DNA from: Pseudomonadota bacterium
GTDB taxonomy: Bacteria > Pseudomonadota > Alphaproteobacteria > Sneathiellales > Sneathiellaceae
Direction: 5' to 3'
NCBI GenBank assembly: GCA_024743055.1
Contig: JANSXH010000001.1
Span: 186,001 to 250,000 of the forward strand
DNA: 64,000 nt
A program made the position numbers and the translations under genes. Shown here in pieces: positions 42,973 through 52,454 of this stretch (positions within the stretch are counted from its first letter, which is position 1; each line of letters opens with the position of its first letter). Below the pieces are notes generated by a model, which was given only the letters and a program-made list of their open reading frames with translations, did no database searches and was not told where the DNA came from.

Positions 42973-44958
42973 TTAAGCCGCTTTTTGCCGGGTCACCAAA
43001 GTCAACGCGATCGCCGTGCCTGCGAAAACAATCGCCGCGACGATGAGCTGCATATGAGAGAATGGCAGCATTCCGCCTCCAGGCATTGCCAATGCCATAC
43101 CCCCGATGAGCAAAAACCCACGAGCTATCCAGTTTCGAACTGACCCAATTCCCAAGAGAAAGCCCTGCAATCCGCCTGCGACCAGGACAATTCCAATAGC
43201 AGCAGTTAGACAAACAATGACCACCTCACCGAATGTTCCTTGGCCCAGCAATGCTGGATTGAAAACGAAGAAAAATGGAATGAAATAGATGATCGAACCA
43301 ATCCGCATGGCCTCAACGCCGGTTTCCATGGGATTACATTTTGCAACCGAAGAAGCGGCGAAAGCCGCGAGGGCAACGGGTGGTGTGATAAAGCTCAACA
43401 TTCCCCAATACAGCAGGAACATATGAACGCTCATGGGATTGAGGCCCGTGTTAATCAAGGCTGGCGCTAGAATAATTGCCAGGAAGATATAGGCCGCCGT
43501 CACGGTCATACCGATGCCAAGAATGAAGCTCGTAATAGCCCCCATGATAAGCAAAGCAAACGGATTACCACCAGCGAGATAGACCAGATCATTTGTCAGA
43601 GTGCCAGTCATTCCGGTCACCTGTAGCGCACCCACAATCAAGCCAACGGCTGCCAAGAGACCCGCCAGTTCCGCCAATAGCCCGCCGACGGCATAGATAA
43701 AGTCCTTGGTCTTCTGCCAGCTCAGACGATGGCGCGGATTGAACTGGTTTATTACCAACAACAACAGGGTTGCATAGTAAGGCGCCTGGGATTCCCGCTT
43801 CAGGAAAATCAACATCCAGATCAAAAATGCGAAGACCGCAATATAGTACCAGCCGTCCTTAAACACCTCTTTTAAGGAAATTAGGTCCTCTTTAGGCAAT
43901 CCTGAAAGTTTGTTTTCAGCTGCATAGGCATCAATCTGCATGAACAGACCGAAATAATAGAGCAATGAGGGAATAGCCGCTGCCAGCGCAATATCGATAT
44001 ACCGAACATTCAAAAAGTCAGCCATGATGAAGGCGGTTGCCCCCATGATCGGTGGCATCAGAACCCCACCGGTGGAGGCGCAAGCTTCAATGGCCGCGGC
44101 CGTTTTGGTCCGCACCCCAATGCTCTTCATCGCTGGAATTGTCAGGGAACCGGTTGTCAAAACATTGGTGACCGGTCCTCCGCTCATCGAGCCAAATAAT
44201 CCACTGGAAAAAATGGCAACCTTGGCCGGACCACCACGAACATGACCGAGCAAAGCAAAGGCGAAGTTGATGAAGAACTGGCCCGCACCGGTATAAATCA
44301 GGGCAACCCCAAACAGCAGAAACCCGAACACCAGCGAAGTGAACGCCTTCATTGGTATTCCAAGCAGGCTTTCTTCTGAGAAGGTATGAAATGCCGCTGT
44401 ATTAAGAAGCGGCTGCCCGATTCCGGACACTACTTCCGGCATCATATCCGCATAGGTCGGATAGAGCGAAATAATCAAAACAATTATGAAAACGGCAATC
44501 CCACCTGCCCGGCGTCCCCCTTCCAGGATCAAGGCCCAAAAGAACAAACTGACATACATGCCATGTTCCGGCGGGTTATATTCCCATGCTTCATCGAGAA
44601 TTTTCTCAGCATGATAGACATAGTACAGGGTAAAACCGAGGGTTATCAGGAAGAGACAGACATCGTACCAGGGGACCCTTGTTTTCGGTGCTCCTTTATA
44701 CGCTGGCATCACCAGGAAAAGCATCGACAACATGATCCCGGCTATCAAATACATATAACGGTTATTGACCAGCACATTGCCAAGGATGAGTTGGAAAAAC
44801 CCTAGATGAAATACCTGGTTCACGGCGAGGCCAACGGAGGCCGCCGTCAATAGGACGACAATGCCCATCCATAAAGATGGTAAGCGCCGATACCGGGCGG
44901 TCTCCAGATCGTCGACTTCTTCTACCTTGGTTTCAATTGGCTCTGATTGCGAACGCAT
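42973..44958 (-). CDS. TRAP transporter fused permease (TAXI type, DctQM)
   Basis: 661 residues with many membrane helices. The N-terminal third is a small-subunit-like region (WMGIVVLLTAASVGLAVNQV onward), and the rest is a large DctM-like domain with FSSGLFGSMSGGPVTNVLTT and ASTGGVLMPPIMGATAFIMA. Fused permeases with TAXI binding proteins are common in alphaproteobacteria. Substrate unknown; TAXI systems often carry dicarboxylates or amino-acid-like compounds. It follows the binding-protein gene after about 120 bp. Confidence 0.92.
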   Translation of the reverse strand: MRSQSEPIETKVEEVDDLETARYRRLPSLWMGIVVLLTAASVGLAVNQVFHLGFFQLILGNVLVNNRYMYLIAGIMLSMLFLVMPAYKGAPKTRVPWYDVCLFLITLGFTLYYVYHAEKILDEAWEYNPPEHGMYVSLFFWALILEGGRRAGGIAVFIIVLIISLYPTYADMMPEVVSGIGQPLLNTAAFHTFSEESLLGIPMKAFTSLVFGFLLFGVALIYTGAGQFFINFAFALLGHVRGGPAKVAIFSSGLFGSMSGGPVTNVLTTGSLTIPAMKSIGVRTKTAAAIEACASTGGVLMPPIMGATAFIMADFLNVRYIDIALAAAIPSLLYYFGLFMQIDAYAAENKLSGLPKEDLISLKEVFKDGWYYIAVFAFLIWMLIFLKRESQAPYYATLLLLVINQFNPRHRLSWQKTKDFIYAVGGLLAELAGLLAAVGLIVGALQVTGMTGTLTNDLVYLAGGNPFALLIMGAITSFILGIGMTVTAAYIFLAIILAPALINTGLNPMSVHMFLLYWGMLSFITPPVALAAFAASSVAKCNPMETGVEAMRIGSIIYFIPFFFVFNPALLGQGTFGEVVIVCLTAAIGIVLVAGGLQGFLLGIGSVRNWIARGFLLIGGMALAMPGGGMLPFSHMQLIVAAIVFAGTAIALTLVTRQKAA

Positions 44959-45037
44959 GATTTCGTTCCCTGAAATGGCCTCCCTTCAAGGAGACGCAGG
45001 TTAAGCGAATTCAGTTATGTCTGATGTAAGGAGGGCG

Positions 45038-45055
45038 GGGTGGCCGAAACCACCC
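45038..45055 (-). other. Hairpin between TAXI binding protein and TRAP permease genes
   Basis: GGGTGG and CCACCC pair around a six-base loop (ccgaaa on the plus strand), inside a wider G/C-rich stretch. No T-run follows in the minus direction, so it is more likely an mRNA-stabilising hairpin than a terminator. Confidence 0.35.
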
Positions 45056-45077
45056 TCACCCTTAGGGAGAGAACCCT

Positions 45078-46241
45078 TTACCAGGTATAAAATACTGGAT
45101 CCAGCCCTGCCGCTTTCATGGCATCGGAGCGGGCCTTCATCCAGCCCTTGTTAAATGCCTCTTCATCATCAGGAGCATTTTTCGCATACTCATCCCAAGC
45201 TGCCATGAGAACTTCCTGACGTTTGAGATTCTGTTCCTGATTGGCTTGGGCCTTATCGGTCCATTTACCGACTTCCTTATAGTATTTTACGGCGCCGTCA
45301 TGCAGCGGCAGGAAGACTGATTCAAGTTTTTGCCGTTCCCAGGCCCAACCGTTGGCGCCTGGAGCACTGCCCTTGTAGTCGTCATAATGTTCGTACATGG
45401 CTTTCGTCATGTTATAGGCCACGTCGTCACTGATTTCTGACATAGTAATCAGGGTCGGATAAGCAGTCCCGATTCCTTCATAACCTTCTTCAGGAACGCC
45501 GGCACCTTGCATACAACGATGCTTGAAATACCACGGAACAACCTGATTGATCCGTGTCCAGCCTTCACTATCTTCATGTGCAAATGAAGGGTGGAAGAGA
45601 CCACGAGGAGAGGCATCGATTTTCAGCATTGTGCTGGAGAAGGTAGCGCCCAACAAGGCATCAAGATCACCGTTGATGAGGGCGTCAATAGAAGCACCAT
45701 ATCCACCAACTTCAACTTTTTCGACATCGTCCCAAGTCAAGCCACCAAAGGCGAGCATGGACTTCATACCCTGGTTCAAAGCAGGTGCGCCTCTTACCCA
45801 AGCTACTCTTCTTCCTTTAAGGTCTTCAACAGTTTTGATATTGGCATCCTTAGCTGTTGCCAGGGAAACCGCACATCCGTCGGCCAGGTTATGAAGAAGC
45901 AACCGGATCGGCTGCGGGCCCCATTTTTGCGTTCCAAAAGTATAAACTGCTTCCTGAGCATATACGCTATCGGAACCCGTCGCGGCAAATTGAGCGACAC
46001 CTGTCCGTAAGGGAGATAACCGAGAAACATCGTTCTTACCCGGAATGACCCGTAAATTTGTTCCATACGCATTTTTTAAAATACTGCCGACACCAACTGC
46101 CTGGTTATAGCCAGATGTTCCTGTGTTGTAGGCTGTCCAGACAACAGTCTTTGGCAGTTCGATTTCCGCCGCCTGGACGGAAAGTCCAGTACTGATGGTT
46201 AGGGCCGCGACAAAGGCAGTAAGGCTCTTAAGTTTTCCCAT
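45078..46241 (-). CDS. TAXI family TRAP transporter solute-binding protein
   Basis: 387 residues. A signal peptide (MGKLKSLTAFVAALTISTGL, then SVQA) precedes VWTAYNTGTSGYNQAVGVGS, VEDLKGRRVAWVRGAPALNQ and VGGYGASIDALINGDLDALL, typical of TAXI proteins. It delivers the ligand to the fused permease encoded next. A TetR gene is divergent, and an inverted repeat lies between. Confidence 0.92.
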   Translation of the reverse strand: MGKLKSLTAFVAALTISTGLSVQAAEIELPKTVVWTAYNTGTSGYNQAVGVGSILKNAYGTNLRVIPGKNDVSRLSPLRTGVAQFAATGSDSVYAQEAVYTFGTQKWGPQPIRLLLHNLADGCAVSLATAKDANIKTVEDLKGRRVAWVRGAPALNQGMKSMLAFGGLTWDDVEKVEVGGYGASIDALINGDLDALLGATFSSTMLKIDASPRGLFHPSFAHEDSEGWTRINQVVPWYFKHRCMQGAGVPEEGYEGIGTAYPTLITMSEISDDVAYNMTKAMYEHYDDYKGSAPGANGWAWERQKLESVFLPLHDGAVKYYKEVGKWTDKAQANQEQNLKRQEVLMAAWDEYAKNAPDDEEAFNKGWMKARSDAMKAAGLDPVFYTW

Positions 46242-46345
46242 GTTATCCTCCCGGGTTTAATGCTCAGCCATTCTTCATCTTGTTAATTTTGGCGCTGAGA
46301 ATTCAGTGAATGCAGCGTCCCACAAATCTTGCCGCTAATCAATAG

Positions 46346-46361
46346 TAGAATCGAAATTCTA
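46346..46361. promoter_or_regulatory. Inverted repeat, candidate TetR operator near the TAXI-TRAP operon
   Basis: TAGAAT-CGAA-ATTCTA is a perfect inverted repeat between the divergent TetR gene (start 46506) and the TAXI gene (start 46241). Position and symmetry fit a TetR operator; nothing else supports it. Confidence 0.4.
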
Positions 46362-46505
46362 ATTTTAGTAATATTATTTTTAGCGATGAGAGGATGTAGT
46401 CAATGCAAAACGACCTTTCCCATAGGTTGTTCAAATGACCTTTCTGGACATACCTTAGAATCTCCTGTTAAAGATGGGGCGCAGAAATTGGAAAGACGAT
46501 ATTAA

Positions 46506-47144
46506 ATGGTCGATGTCGGGAGATTACAGACAACTGGTGAACGCCCTGCCCTGCAACGCAGGAGTAGAGAAAAGCGTGACAGGTTGGTCAAGGCTGGTTT
46601 TAGAGTCTTTGCCCGAGACGGTTATGAAGACGCCCGGATATCAGACATTGCAAGGGAATCCGGTATTTCCATCGGTGCCTTTTATCATCGCTTTGGCGAT
46701 AAGAAGGGCTTCTTCTATGTCCTGCTTTCTGAGTATACGGTGCGCGGCATGGCCAACTGGAACACCTTTTTTACCAAGGCCGATCCGAATTGGACCGTGG
46801 AAGAGTTGTTCGAGCGATTGGTCGACGCCAGCGCAAAAGCCATAAGCAAAAATGCGGGATTTTTCACCGCATTCCTATCGCAAGGAAGAAAAGACAAAGC
46901 CATTGCCGAACCCATCCGGCAACTGGACGCCCATAGCGCTCGACTACTCATGGACCATTTGCAACAACGCGATGATACTGGTGCCGACAATCTGGATATA
47001 GAAAAAGTCCATTTTGCCATGAATAGTATGGAGAAGGTTTTGGTTATGTCCTCAGTCCTTCAGGAAACAAAATATAAACCGCGTAATCCAGAGACCATCT
47101 GCCAGCTCGCTCGAATGATGCAGTCCTATTTGGATATCAAGTAA
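46506..47144 (+). CDS. TetR family transcriptional regulator
   Basis: 212 residues. The HTH is GYEDARISDIARESGISIGAFYHRFGDKKG with the usual FYHRF; the C-terminal ligand domain is unassigned. GGAAAG lies about 11 bases before the ATG. It is divergent from the TAXI-TRAP genes and convergent with the second TetR gene, so it probably regulates the TRAP transporter. Confidence 0.85.
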   Translation: MVDVGRLQTTGERPALQRRSREKRDRLVKAGFRVFARDGYEDARISDIARESGISIGAFYHRFGDKKGFFYVLLSEYTVRGMANWNTFFTKADPNWTVEELFERLVDASAKAISKNAGFFTAFLSQGRKDKAIAEPIRQLDAHSARLLMDHLQQRDDTGADNLDIEKVHFAMNSMEKVLVMSSVLQETKYKPRNPETICQLARMMQSYLDIK

Positions 47145-47163
47145 AAGGAGCTGCCTTTAATTA

Positions 47164-47754
47164 TCAGTCATTTGGGGAATCCTTAAGAACCTGCTGCACA
47201 ACTATATCCACATGTTTCATAGCGTTTTTCATCGGTGCAATAGAACGTTTGGTTCGGCTTAGCAAGGTTGCACCTTCCAAGGCGGAAATGATAAAACTTG
47301 CCAGCTCTTTTGCGTCTCTTTTGTTGACCTTTTGCTCTAAAAAAGCGTCAGAAATTGTCTCTTCCCAGTCAGCAAAAGAGCGACTGCAGGCCTCCCTTAC
47401 TGGTTCAGATACAGCTGCAACATCTGACGCCACAGATGCCACGGCACAGCCTTCCTGAAAATCTGTTCTATTGAGATGTTGAATTTCATATTTGAACATA
47501 CCGGCCACGGCTGCCGGAAGATCTTTTGCCTGGGCAAAACCCGCCTTGAAAAGTTCGTTATCAGCGTTTCCAGCAAAGGCTACGGTTTGCATGCCAAGAT
47601 CATCCTTCCCGCCCGGAAAGAAATGATAGAGAGAGCCCCACGGGACACCGGCTTCAGAAACGATTTGTTTCAATCCGGTCCCGGAAAACCCCTGGCTTCG
47701 AAACAACCTGTTACTTGTTTCCAGGAACAGATTCTTCGTGTCTCTCTTGGCCAT
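47164..47754 (-). CDS. TetR family transcriptional regulator (LmrA/YxaF-like)
   Basis: 196 residues. HTH FSGTGLKQIVSEAGVPWGSLYHFFPGGKDDL with the FPGGK motif typical of the LmrA/YxaF subgroup, and EGCAVASVASDVA in the ligand domain, also typical. It lies directly after the SDR gene on the same strand and may control it and the NTF2-like gene. Note the palindrome at 49036-49049. Confidence 0.87.
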   Translation of the reverse strand: MAKRDTKNLFLETSNRLFRSQGFSGTGLKQIVSEAGVPWGSLYHFFPGGKDDLGMQTVAFAGNADNELFKAGFAQAKDLPAAVAGMFKYEIQHLNRTDFQEGCAVASVASDVAAVSEPVREACSRSFADWEETISDAFLEQKVNKRDAKELASFIISALEGATLLSRTKRSIAPMKNAMKHVDIVVQQVLKDSPND

Positions 47755-47790
47755 TGAGACTAACTCTCCATCATTTACGCAGTTGTCACG

Positions 47791-48576
47791 CTAAACCGCG
47801 CGGGTTGCACCACCATCCACAGGCAAGGTAATACCTGTTATATAGCTCGACATGTCTGATATCAGAAAGACGGCAGCTTTGGCAATTTCCGACATTTCCG
47901 CTACCCTTCCCATCGGCATCCCCGAAATCAGCAGCTCTTCTGCCGCCTTCGGATCAACACCATTCATCCTGCCGACATTGACCAGAATTTCCGGCCACCT
48001 TTCTGTTTTAGTAAAACCAGGGCTGATGGAATTCACCCGAACCCCGTCCTTGGCAATTTCATCGGCAAACCCTTTGGTAAAATTCATCAGGGCCGCATCC
48101 GCAGCGCCGCCGATCATGAAATTTGCAAATGGTTGATGGCCGGCGATCCCTATAATATTCAATACCCGACCTCGCCTCTCCTTCAAAAACGGAAACGCAA
48201 TGCGGGCGGCCCTCAGATAGCTGAAGGGTTTGAGCTCAAATGAGGACCGCCAGACGTCGTCGGATTGCGCCATAAACGACCCCGCTGGCGGGGATCCTGC
48301 GTTATTAACCAGCACATCCATCCTGCCAAAATGGGCAGCAGTATCCGTTACCCAACTTTCGACAAAATCTGTGTCGGCCATGTCCCCAGCAAAAGCTATA
48401 CATTCGACACCAAATTCTTCGGCTAGTTTTGCTTTTGCCTCTTGAAGCGATGTCTCATTCCGGCCAGTAATGGAAAGTTTCATACCCTCTGCTGCAAGTG
48501 ACTTCGCGATAGATAGTCCGATACCCTTACTGGCACCAGATATGAGGGCGGTTTGCCCCTTTAGGCCAAGATCCAT
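47791..48576 (-). CDS. SDR family protein lacking the Ser-Tyr-Lys triad
   Basis: 261 residues. The cofactor loop SGASKGIG, TGRN, NNAG and C-terminal ITGITLPVDGGA are intact, so NAD(P) binding is expected. The catalytic segment, however, reads LNIIGIAGHQPFANFMIGG followed by AAD: where FabG-type enzymes have Ser, Tyr and Lys, this protein has Gly143, Gly156 and Asp160 by position. It therefore either uses another mechanism or is a catalytically altered member. It sits between a TetR gene and an NTF2-like gene, with a P450 gene further upstream. Confidence 0.85.
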   Translation of the reverse strand: MDLGLKGQTALISGASKGIGLSIAKSLAAEGMKLSITGRNETSLQEAKAKLAEEFGVECIAFAGDMADTDFVESWVTDTAAHFGRMDVLVNNAGSPPAGSFMAQSDDVWRSSFELKPFSYLRAARIAFPFLKERRGRVLNIIGIAGHQPFANFMIGGAADAALMNFTKGFADEIAKDGVRVNSISPGFTKTERWPEILVNVGRMNGVDPKAAEELLISGMPMGRVAEMSEIAKAAVFLISDMSSYITGITLPVDGGATRAV

Positions 48577-48608
48577 TGTTTTTTCCTTTTATTATTTGAA
48601 GGTCTTGT

Positions 48609-48986
48609 TCAGTCGTTGATGGGATGCCATTTTCGCGCGGAATCATAATAGAACCGCTCCTCCTGAATACGATCGCCTTTCCAGCGCTGCATGGCCAGCT
48701 CTTCAAGGCGCCGCTTCTGACCCTCGGCATCAACAATGTCGAAAGTCCACTGAATGACGACATTATCCCCGTCGAGCAGATAGGTATTGACGGGGTGCGT
48801 CTCCATGCTGCGGATCCGTTCCAGAGCAGCTTTTTCATGGTCCAGCAAACGATCTCGCCCTTTTCGTGGTTCACCATCATTTTCCTGCATGAAAGCATCC
48901 TCGTGATAGAAATCCGCTATGGCAGCGACATGATCCCCGCAAACGACTGTACTGATAAACTCTTCAACACGTGAACGATCCGGCAT
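48609..48986 (-). CDS. NTF2-like/SnoaL-like protein
   Basis: 125 residues, a typical length. VEEFISTVVCGDHVAAIADF opens the fold and QWTFDIVDAEGQKRRLEELA lies in the sheet. This fold covers small isomerases and hydratases (limonene-1,2-epoxide hydrolase, SnoaL, ketosteroid isomerase), so function is open. It is the first gene of an apparent NTF2-SDR-TetR operon, which could process a hydrophobic substrate oxidised by the neighbouring P450. Confidence 0.75.
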   Translation of the reverse strand: MPDRSRVEEFISTVVCGDHVAAIADFYHEDAFMQENDGEPRKGRDRLLDHEKAALERIRSMETHPVNTYLLDGDNVVIQWTFDIVDAEGQKRRLEELAMQRWKGDRIQEERFYYDSARKWHPIND

Positions 48987-49035
48987 TTTCTGCTCTCCTT
49001 TATTTCATCGCTTTGCTCTGTTGATCTAAAATTAT

Positions 49036-49049
49036 ATAGATCGATCTAT
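49036..49049. promoter_or_regulatory. Palindrome, candidate TetR operator upstream of the NTF2-SDR-TetR genes
   Basis: ATAGATCGATCTAT is a perfect 14-base palindrome about 50 bp before the NTF2-like ATG. Its position fits repression by the TetR encoded at the operon's end; this is not tested. Confidence 0.5.
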
Positions 49050-49171
49050 TTTTCAAGAGAAAAAACAATACCTCGCATTGAGACATACATAAATCAGCAT
49101 GAAAATTCGTCTCGACCCAGGAAATCGAATTCTAAAGGTCGAGAAGTCTTGCGGGGAAAAGCCGGTCTAAT

Positions 49172-50419
49172 TCAGAGTATCCGTACCGGCATCTTTCTAA
49201 TACCGCGGATAAAGTTGGAGTAGATCCGTTCCGGCGGCCCCATTAACTCAAACCTTAAGTCCCGCTTGAGAATTTCTTCCCAGAGAATCTGCAATTGCAG
49301 TTCAGCCAGCCGATCCCCAACGCATCGATGGATACCGGCGCCAAAGGCAAGATGACGGCGCGCTTTCGGTCTTTGTATATTGAAGCTCTCTGGATCGTCG
49401 ATAGCCTCATCATCCCAGTTACCAGACACATACCACATTACAACGCGATCCCCCTTGGAGATCTTTTTGCCATTCAATTCCGTATCGGCGAGCGCGGTAC
49501 GCCGCATGTGAATGATCGCCGACTGATAACGGATTATTTCCGGAACCAATGTTTTTATCAAAGACGGATCAGCTCTTAAGGCGGCAAATTGATCCGGGTT
49601 CTCCATCAGCGCCAGCAACCCGCCGCTCATGGAGTTGCGGGTCGTATCATTGCCACCAACAATCAGCAGAACGAAATTAGCGATGATGTCCATATGATCC
49701 ATGTCTTTGGTGGCCTCTCCCTGGGCCATCATGGAAATCATATCAAAACCAGACTCACCTTCCGTCCTTTGCTGCCAGAGATTGACGATAAAGGCTCCCA
49801 TTTCCTGCAAAATCACCATACGCTCTTCATCTGTGCGCACCAAAGCATCTGGGGCTTCCAAGTTCGTTACCGCCACATCGGACCAATAGGTAAGCTTACG
49901 GCGCTCCTCAAACGGAAAATCGAACAAGGTGGCGAGCATCATCGTTGTCAGCTCAATCGAAACTCTATCTACCCAGTCAAAAGTCTCTCCTTTTGGCAGA
50001 CTATCCAGCACATGCTGCGTCCGTTCCCGGATCATTGCTTCCATATTGCGCAAGTTTGAAGGGGCAACAGCTGGGGCAACCGTTTTCCGCTGTTCTGTAT
50101 GCTCCGGCTGATCCATGGTGATGAAACTCGCCATTTCATTGCCGAAAGGGTTGTCGCGGATAGTAATGCCACCGAGATGCGCCGCGGAGGAAAAAGTCTG
50201 GTGGTCCAGTTCCACCTTCATAATATCGTCAAATCGAGTGATCGACCAATATGGCCCAAAAGGACTGACTGCACAGTAGTGTACCGGATCTTCCTGACGC
50301 AATCTTTTGAAATAGGGATAGAAACAATCGTCCTGATACAGGGCTGGATCACTGACATCCATATCCTCAAGCGCGATCTTCGATACATCGGTTTCAGGTG
50401 CTGGCCGAGCCTCACTCAT
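49172..50419 (-). CDS. Cytochrome P450
   Basis: 415 residues, soluble bacterial class. I-helix VLLIVGGNDTTRNSMSGG, K-helix EIIRYQSAIIHMRR (ExxR), and the haem-ligand loop HLAFGAGIHRCVGDRLAE with Cys as fifth ligand. It hydroxylates a hydrophobic compound using a ferredoxin system encoded elsewhere; no ferredoxin or reductase lies in the window. The VGGNDTTRN variant is common in terpene- and steroid-acting families. It is the last gene before the promoter gap to the NTF2-SDR set; the relation is only by position. Confidence 0.93.
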   Translation of the reverse strand: MSEARPAPETDVSKIALEDMDVSDPALYQDDCFYPYFKRLRQEDPVHYCAVSPFGPYWSITRFDDIMKVELDHQTFSSAAHLGGITIRDNPFGNEMASFITMDQPEHTEQRKTVAPAVAPSNLRNMEAMIRERTQHVLDSLPKGETFDWVDRVSIELTTMMLATLFDFPFEERRKLTYWSDVAVTNLEAPDALVRTDEERMVILQEMGAFIVNLWQQRTEGESGFDMISMMAQGEATKDMDHMDIIANFVLLIVGGNDTTRNSMSGGLLALMENPDQFAALRADPSLIKTLVPEIIRYQSAIIHMRRTALADTELNGKKISKGDRVVMWYVSGNWDDEAIDDPESFNIQRPKARRHLAFGAGIHRCVGDRLAELQLQILWEEILKRDLRFELMGPPERIYSNFIRGIRKMPVRIL

Positions 50420-50507
50420 GGGTTTTCCCCTTATATGTCTTGTTTCTCCCTACCTAGTAGATTAGCCATTTTCAAACAGCTTTGGAAACTCTTTAATTGC
50501 AGGCTGC

Positions 50508-51827
50508 TCAATAGACATTTTCGTAGGCCGCACACTTCCCTGCCTCGTCGAGGCTAGCAACAAATTCAAGCTCTCCGCGCTTATGACTCAGATATATCTC
50601 GCAGAATTCCTCGGAAAACCAGCTTCTGACTGTTTTGTTTTCCTCAAACCGAGCAAGAGCTTCAGGCAAGGATTGTGGTAGCCGGATAAATCCACGGGAC
50701 GCCAAGCTCGCCTCATCCAATAAAGACAGGTCCTCTTCTGTTATATCCGGGGTTTTCATTCCTTCCTCAATTCCTTGAACTCCTGCATGTATAACAGCCG
50801 CGAGAGCCAGATACGGTGAGGCGGCTGGATCAGAAGCCCGAAATTCTAAATTGAACTGACTAGCGAGCGCTTCCGGCGACTGGTCTGTCACTGGACAAAT
50901 CCTAAGGGCTGCCTCGCGGTCCCGGAACCCGAAATTGTTATAAGCAGCACTCCAGCGATGAGGTGTCAAACGCGCATAAGAGATCGCTGACGGTGCCGTT
51001 AAAGCAAGGAAACTTTCAAGATATTTAAGGACACCAGCTGCGAATGCACCCGCTTTTTGAGAAACTTCATGAGGTTGATCCCCATCATACATTACTGGCT
51101 CTCCAGTCTGAGAATCCAGCAAACTCATATGAATATGGACACCGTTACCGACCCCGGCCGGATCTCGGATTGGCGTAAAACTGGCTTGCTCTCCAAGATA
51201 CAAGGCACTCGCATAGGTTAGCTCACGAGTAATCACAGCAGCATCCGCGACACGGACACCCATTTCGGGTGCAATAGTCACTTCATATTGATCTACGCCG
51301 TATTCCTTCATGATCGTATCAGCGGTAAGCCCGGCGGCATTTAACGCCGCCATCAGAGTTCCCAGAAGATCAGCCTCTGCCCGAAAACCGCCAAGGGTAT
51401 AGGCATCCCCAAGCGGCCGATGCGCATCTTTTACCTGAAATTCATGTTCGAACGCCGCTTTCAATGACAGCCCTGCAACATCATTAAGCCGCTTCAAGGC
51501 CTGTTTCAGAATGGAGCGTGTACAGCAACTCCACGGCGTTCCATCCAACAAAGTGACGTCACCCAGCATGAAGGATTCTGATGCGGACTGGTCATCGAAT
51601 ATCACGTCGACATGAGTGTCCGGATCTGGCACTAGCAACAAATCTCCAAGCGCCCCAAAAGGACTTTCTGCGATGGCATCAAAACAGGTGATCTGCACAT
51701 TAGTCGGGGTCCAGCCGACACCTCTATGAGCGCGTTGTTCAAATTGCTGCGCCGGAAAGGCCTTTCCCCGCACCTTTCCAGAGATATCAGACGTGCCGAC
51801 AAAGATAAGTTTTTCCTGCTCAATCAT
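50508..51827 (-). CDS. Glutamine synthetase family ligase
   Basis: 439 residues. Catalytic-domain segments: KAAFEHEFQV, DQYEVTIAPEMGVRVADA, GVGNGVHIHMSLLD, HRWSAAYNNFGFRDREAALR and LEFRASDPAASPYLALAAVI. It is a GlnA-like enzyme of the gamma-glutamyl-amine ligase branch rather than a type I glutamine synthetase (about 470 residues with an adenylylation site). It probably joins glutamate to an amine or polyamine. An inverted repeat lies about 60 bp upstream. Lrp and LysE genes are beyond, suggesting amino acid or amine homeostasis. Confidence 0.85.
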   Translation of the reverse strand: MIEQEKLIFVGTSDISGKVRGKAFPAQQFEQRAHRGVGWTPTNVQITCFDAIAESPFGALGDLLLVPDPDTHVDVIFDDQSASESFMLGDVTLLDGTPWSCCTRSILKQALKRLNDVAGLSLKAAFEHEFQVKDAHRPLGDAYTLGGFRAEADLLGTLMAALNAAGLTADTIMKEYGVDQYEVTIAPEMGVRVADAAVITRELTYASALYLGEQASFTPIRDPAGVGNGVHIHMSLLDSQTGEPVMYDGDQPHEVSQKAGAFAAGVLKYLESFLALTAPSAISYARLTPHRWSAAYNNFGFRDREAALRICPVTDQSPEALASQFNLEFRASDPAASPYLALAAVIHAGVQGIEEGMKTPDITEEDLSLLDEASLASRGFIRLPQSLPEALARFEENKTVRSWFSEEFCEIYLSHKRGELEFVASLDEAGKCAAYENVY

Positions 51828-51888
51828 AACCCGCTCATGACTCCTTCTTGTGCAACAGCTTTAGTTCTGAAAGTTAATCAAATGATAT

Positions 51889-51902
51889 ACTGATTGGTCA
51901 GT
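51889..51902. promoter_or_regulatory. Inverted repeat upstream of the glutamine-synthetase-like gene
   Basis: ACTGA-TTGG-TCAGT is a perfect inverted repeat between the Lrp and GS-like genes, about 60 bp before the GS-like ATG. The shape resembles TetR-type operators, but no TetR gene adjoins it. Confidence 0.35.
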
Positions 51903-51929
51903 TTTTCCGAAATAAAACAAGGTAATCTC

Positions 51930-52382
51930 TCACGCCCTGTCATCCTTCGGCGAACCCATTATGATATAGGAAGTAATAGAAGTGACCTGCGGCTGAGTAC
52001 CCAGCACTTCTGTATGAAATCTCTTATAGGCAGTCAGATCACTTACCTCTACGCGCAACAAATACTCGATATTGCCGGTGGTATTGTGACATTCGCTGAC
52101 TTCCGGCGCCAAGGAAATGGAGGCTTCAAAAGCCTCTTGCGAGGCTTTGGAATGATCCGATAATCCGACACCGACATATGCGGTAAAGCTTTTTCCAATG
52201 GCAGCCGGATCAATAACCGCCCGATATCCCTTAATGACCCCCATCTGCTCCAGATCCTGGACGCGCCTTAGGCACGCTGAGGGAGACAATCCTACCTTTT
52301 CAGAAAGGTCCAGATTGGTGATCCGGCCATTGCGCGACAGTTCGCGCAATATTTGTTCGGATTTTTGATCTATTAGGCTCAT
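51930..52382 (-). CDS. Lrp/AsnC family transcriptional regulator
   Basis: 150 residues. HTH ITNLDLSEKVGLSPSACLRRVQDLEQMGVI and a RAM/AsnC_trans_reg ligand domain (FTAYVGVGLSDHSKASQEAF). ATG at 52382 is better than TTG at 52391. It is divergent from the LysE exporter gene (about 70 bases), a common Lrp-LysE pairing in which Lrp activates amino acid export. Confidence 0.92.
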   Translation of the reverse strand: MSLIDQKSEQILRELSRNGRITNLDLSEKVGLSPSACLRRVQDLEQMGVIKGYRAVIDPAAIGKSFTAYVGVGLSDHSKASQEAFEASISLAPEVSECHNTTGNIEYLLRVEVSDLTAYKRFHTEVLGTQPQVTSITSYIIMGSPKDDRA

Positions 52383-52454
52383 AAGTTGCAAAATATCTTA
52401 CTAATGACGTGAAAAAGCAACTTAATTCCTTCGATTATGTCTATAATTCATCTC

